Positions 63,645 through 64,000 of a DNA stretch of 64,000 bases are shown here, piece by piece. The first letter of the stretch is position 1, and every line of letters begins with the position of its first letter. A program made the translations under genes and the position numbers. Source of the DNA: JBEKIK01 sp963845975 (GTDB lineage: Bacteria > Planctomycetota > Planctomycetia > Pirellulales > Thermoguttaceae); NCBI GenBank assembly GCA_963845975.1, contig CAWJUD010000002.1:2294001-2358000 (forward strand), read 5' to 3'. The notes beneath the pieces were generated by a model that did not search any database, had not been told where the DNA came from, and worked only from the letters and a program-made list of their open reading frames with translations.

Positions 63645-64000
63645 TCATCGCGGCAGGCGCAGGGCTACACGCTGCGCCGGATCGCCGCGGAGTTCCGCCA
63701 GGTGCTCTAAAAGAATCCGTCGCACTTCGAGCACGGCCAGCGGATGGGTGTGCACCGTGGAGTGATCGGCGGGCACGACGATCTCCGATACCGCATGGTC
63801 CGAGTGGCGCTTTCCTTGGCCACCACTCCGTCGCTTTCTTTAGCGATCGCGCTCAGCCACCATTGCGGCGGCACTACGCCCACGATGTTGTGATACCTGA
63901 CCCACGGCGGGCGCTGGCTGGAGATCATCACCGGAAAGACCGGCGAGCTGGGCGATAGCGAGTCGATGCTGGTGTCGACCTTGACCAACGAGTTGTCGAC
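63645..64000 (-). CDS. Alpha/beta hydrolase, 3' part only, frame broken once
   Basis: The coding strand enters from beyond 64000 and ends at TGA 63647-63645. Frame one reads NSLVKVDTSIDSLSPSSPVF, then YHNIVGVVPPQW and ESDGVVAKESA. A one-base loss near 63800 shifts it to HSDHAVSEIVVPADHSTVHT, then HPLAVLEVRRILLEHLAELR. SDGVV is the position of the acid residue and DHSTVH the catalytic-His region of lipase/esterase-type hydrolases. About 118 residues visible. The nucleophile elbow is outside the window. Substrate not predictable. Confidence 0.7.

Noticed and set aside
63582..63710. Open frame on the plus strand behind the UVR-motif gene
   Set aside because: It is antisense to the conserved 3' end of the alpha/beta hydrolase on the minus strand.

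Overview
The window reads as chromosomal DNA of a planctomycete. The indications are a large secreted subtilase that carries the planctomycete N-terminal export motif (RIEPLECRALMSA), ECF-type sigma factor and Hanks-type Ser/Thr kinase genes side by side, two groEL copies, a Cys-rich secreted protein, and several genes with GTG or weak Shine-Dalgarno starts. The DNA is moderately GC-rich. There is no rRNA, no CRISPR array and no prophage; one tRNA-Arg is present.

Layout. 1-7 kb: a secreted M16 peptidase pair, a small acidic protein, an MscS channel and a divergent ATP-type PEP carboxykinase. 7-16.6 kb: one long minus-strand chaperone and protein-quality block (groEL2, groES, groEL1, dnaJ, grpE, fmdB-like, birA), interrupted between groEL1 and dnaJ by a decayed IS66-family element with recognisable ends. 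16.8-19 kb: polyamine genes (deoxyhypusine/homospermidine synthase-like and pyruvoyl arginine decarboxylase). 19-25 kb: small proteins, tRNA-Arg, maf, a pseudouridine synthase, two Ser/Thr kinases and an ECF-like sigma factor. 25.5-31.4 kb: a PEGA-TPR protein, a benzoylformate-decarboxylase-like ThDP enzyme, a Cys-rich secreted protein and ribBA. 31.8-38.4 kb: a cyanophycin locus with cphA divergent from an ABC exporter and a DUF1854 protein. 38.5-42.6 kb: a DUF155 protein and the subtilase. 43.2-48 kb: an ArsR-controlled thiol/arsenical cassette (arsR, GcvH-like, OsmC-like, CGKC thioredoxin, two DGC zinc-binding proteins, two ArsF-like CxxC proteins, ArsG/CcdA-like permease). 48.4-57.9 kb: an exopolysaccharide operon (Wza-, Wzc-, Wzy-, CapD- and CpsB-like). 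58-64 kb: housekeeping and envelope genes (uppP, YbaK-like, ppsR, arfB, UVR-motif protein, alpha/beta hydrolase).

Two genome-wide features stand out. First, the intergenic DNA is full of short palindromic elements of several families. One is a MITE-like 130-bp element present twice in opposite orientation with 13-14 bp terminal inverted repeats. Some elements lie in frame inside genes (birA, a kinase), and others supply the stop codon of the adjacent gene (grpE, the ThDP enzyme). Second, at least twelve single-base frame breaks disrupt otherwise well conserved genes (small acidic protein, birA, IS66 transposase twice, cphA twice, gcvH-like, DGC protein, arsG-like, wzy-like twice, terminal hydrolase). 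Ten of the twelve are one-base losses, several in homopolymers, so assembly or sequencing indels are the simplest explanation. These genes are annotated across the breaks.

The most interesting candidate system is the ArsR-operator-controlled cassette at 43.2-48 kb. It combines a lipoate-carrier-like H protein, OsmC, cytosolic and exported CxxC proteins, and a CcdA-type membrane permease, and looks like a trans-envelope dithiol relay linked to arsenic or reactive-sulfur chemistry.
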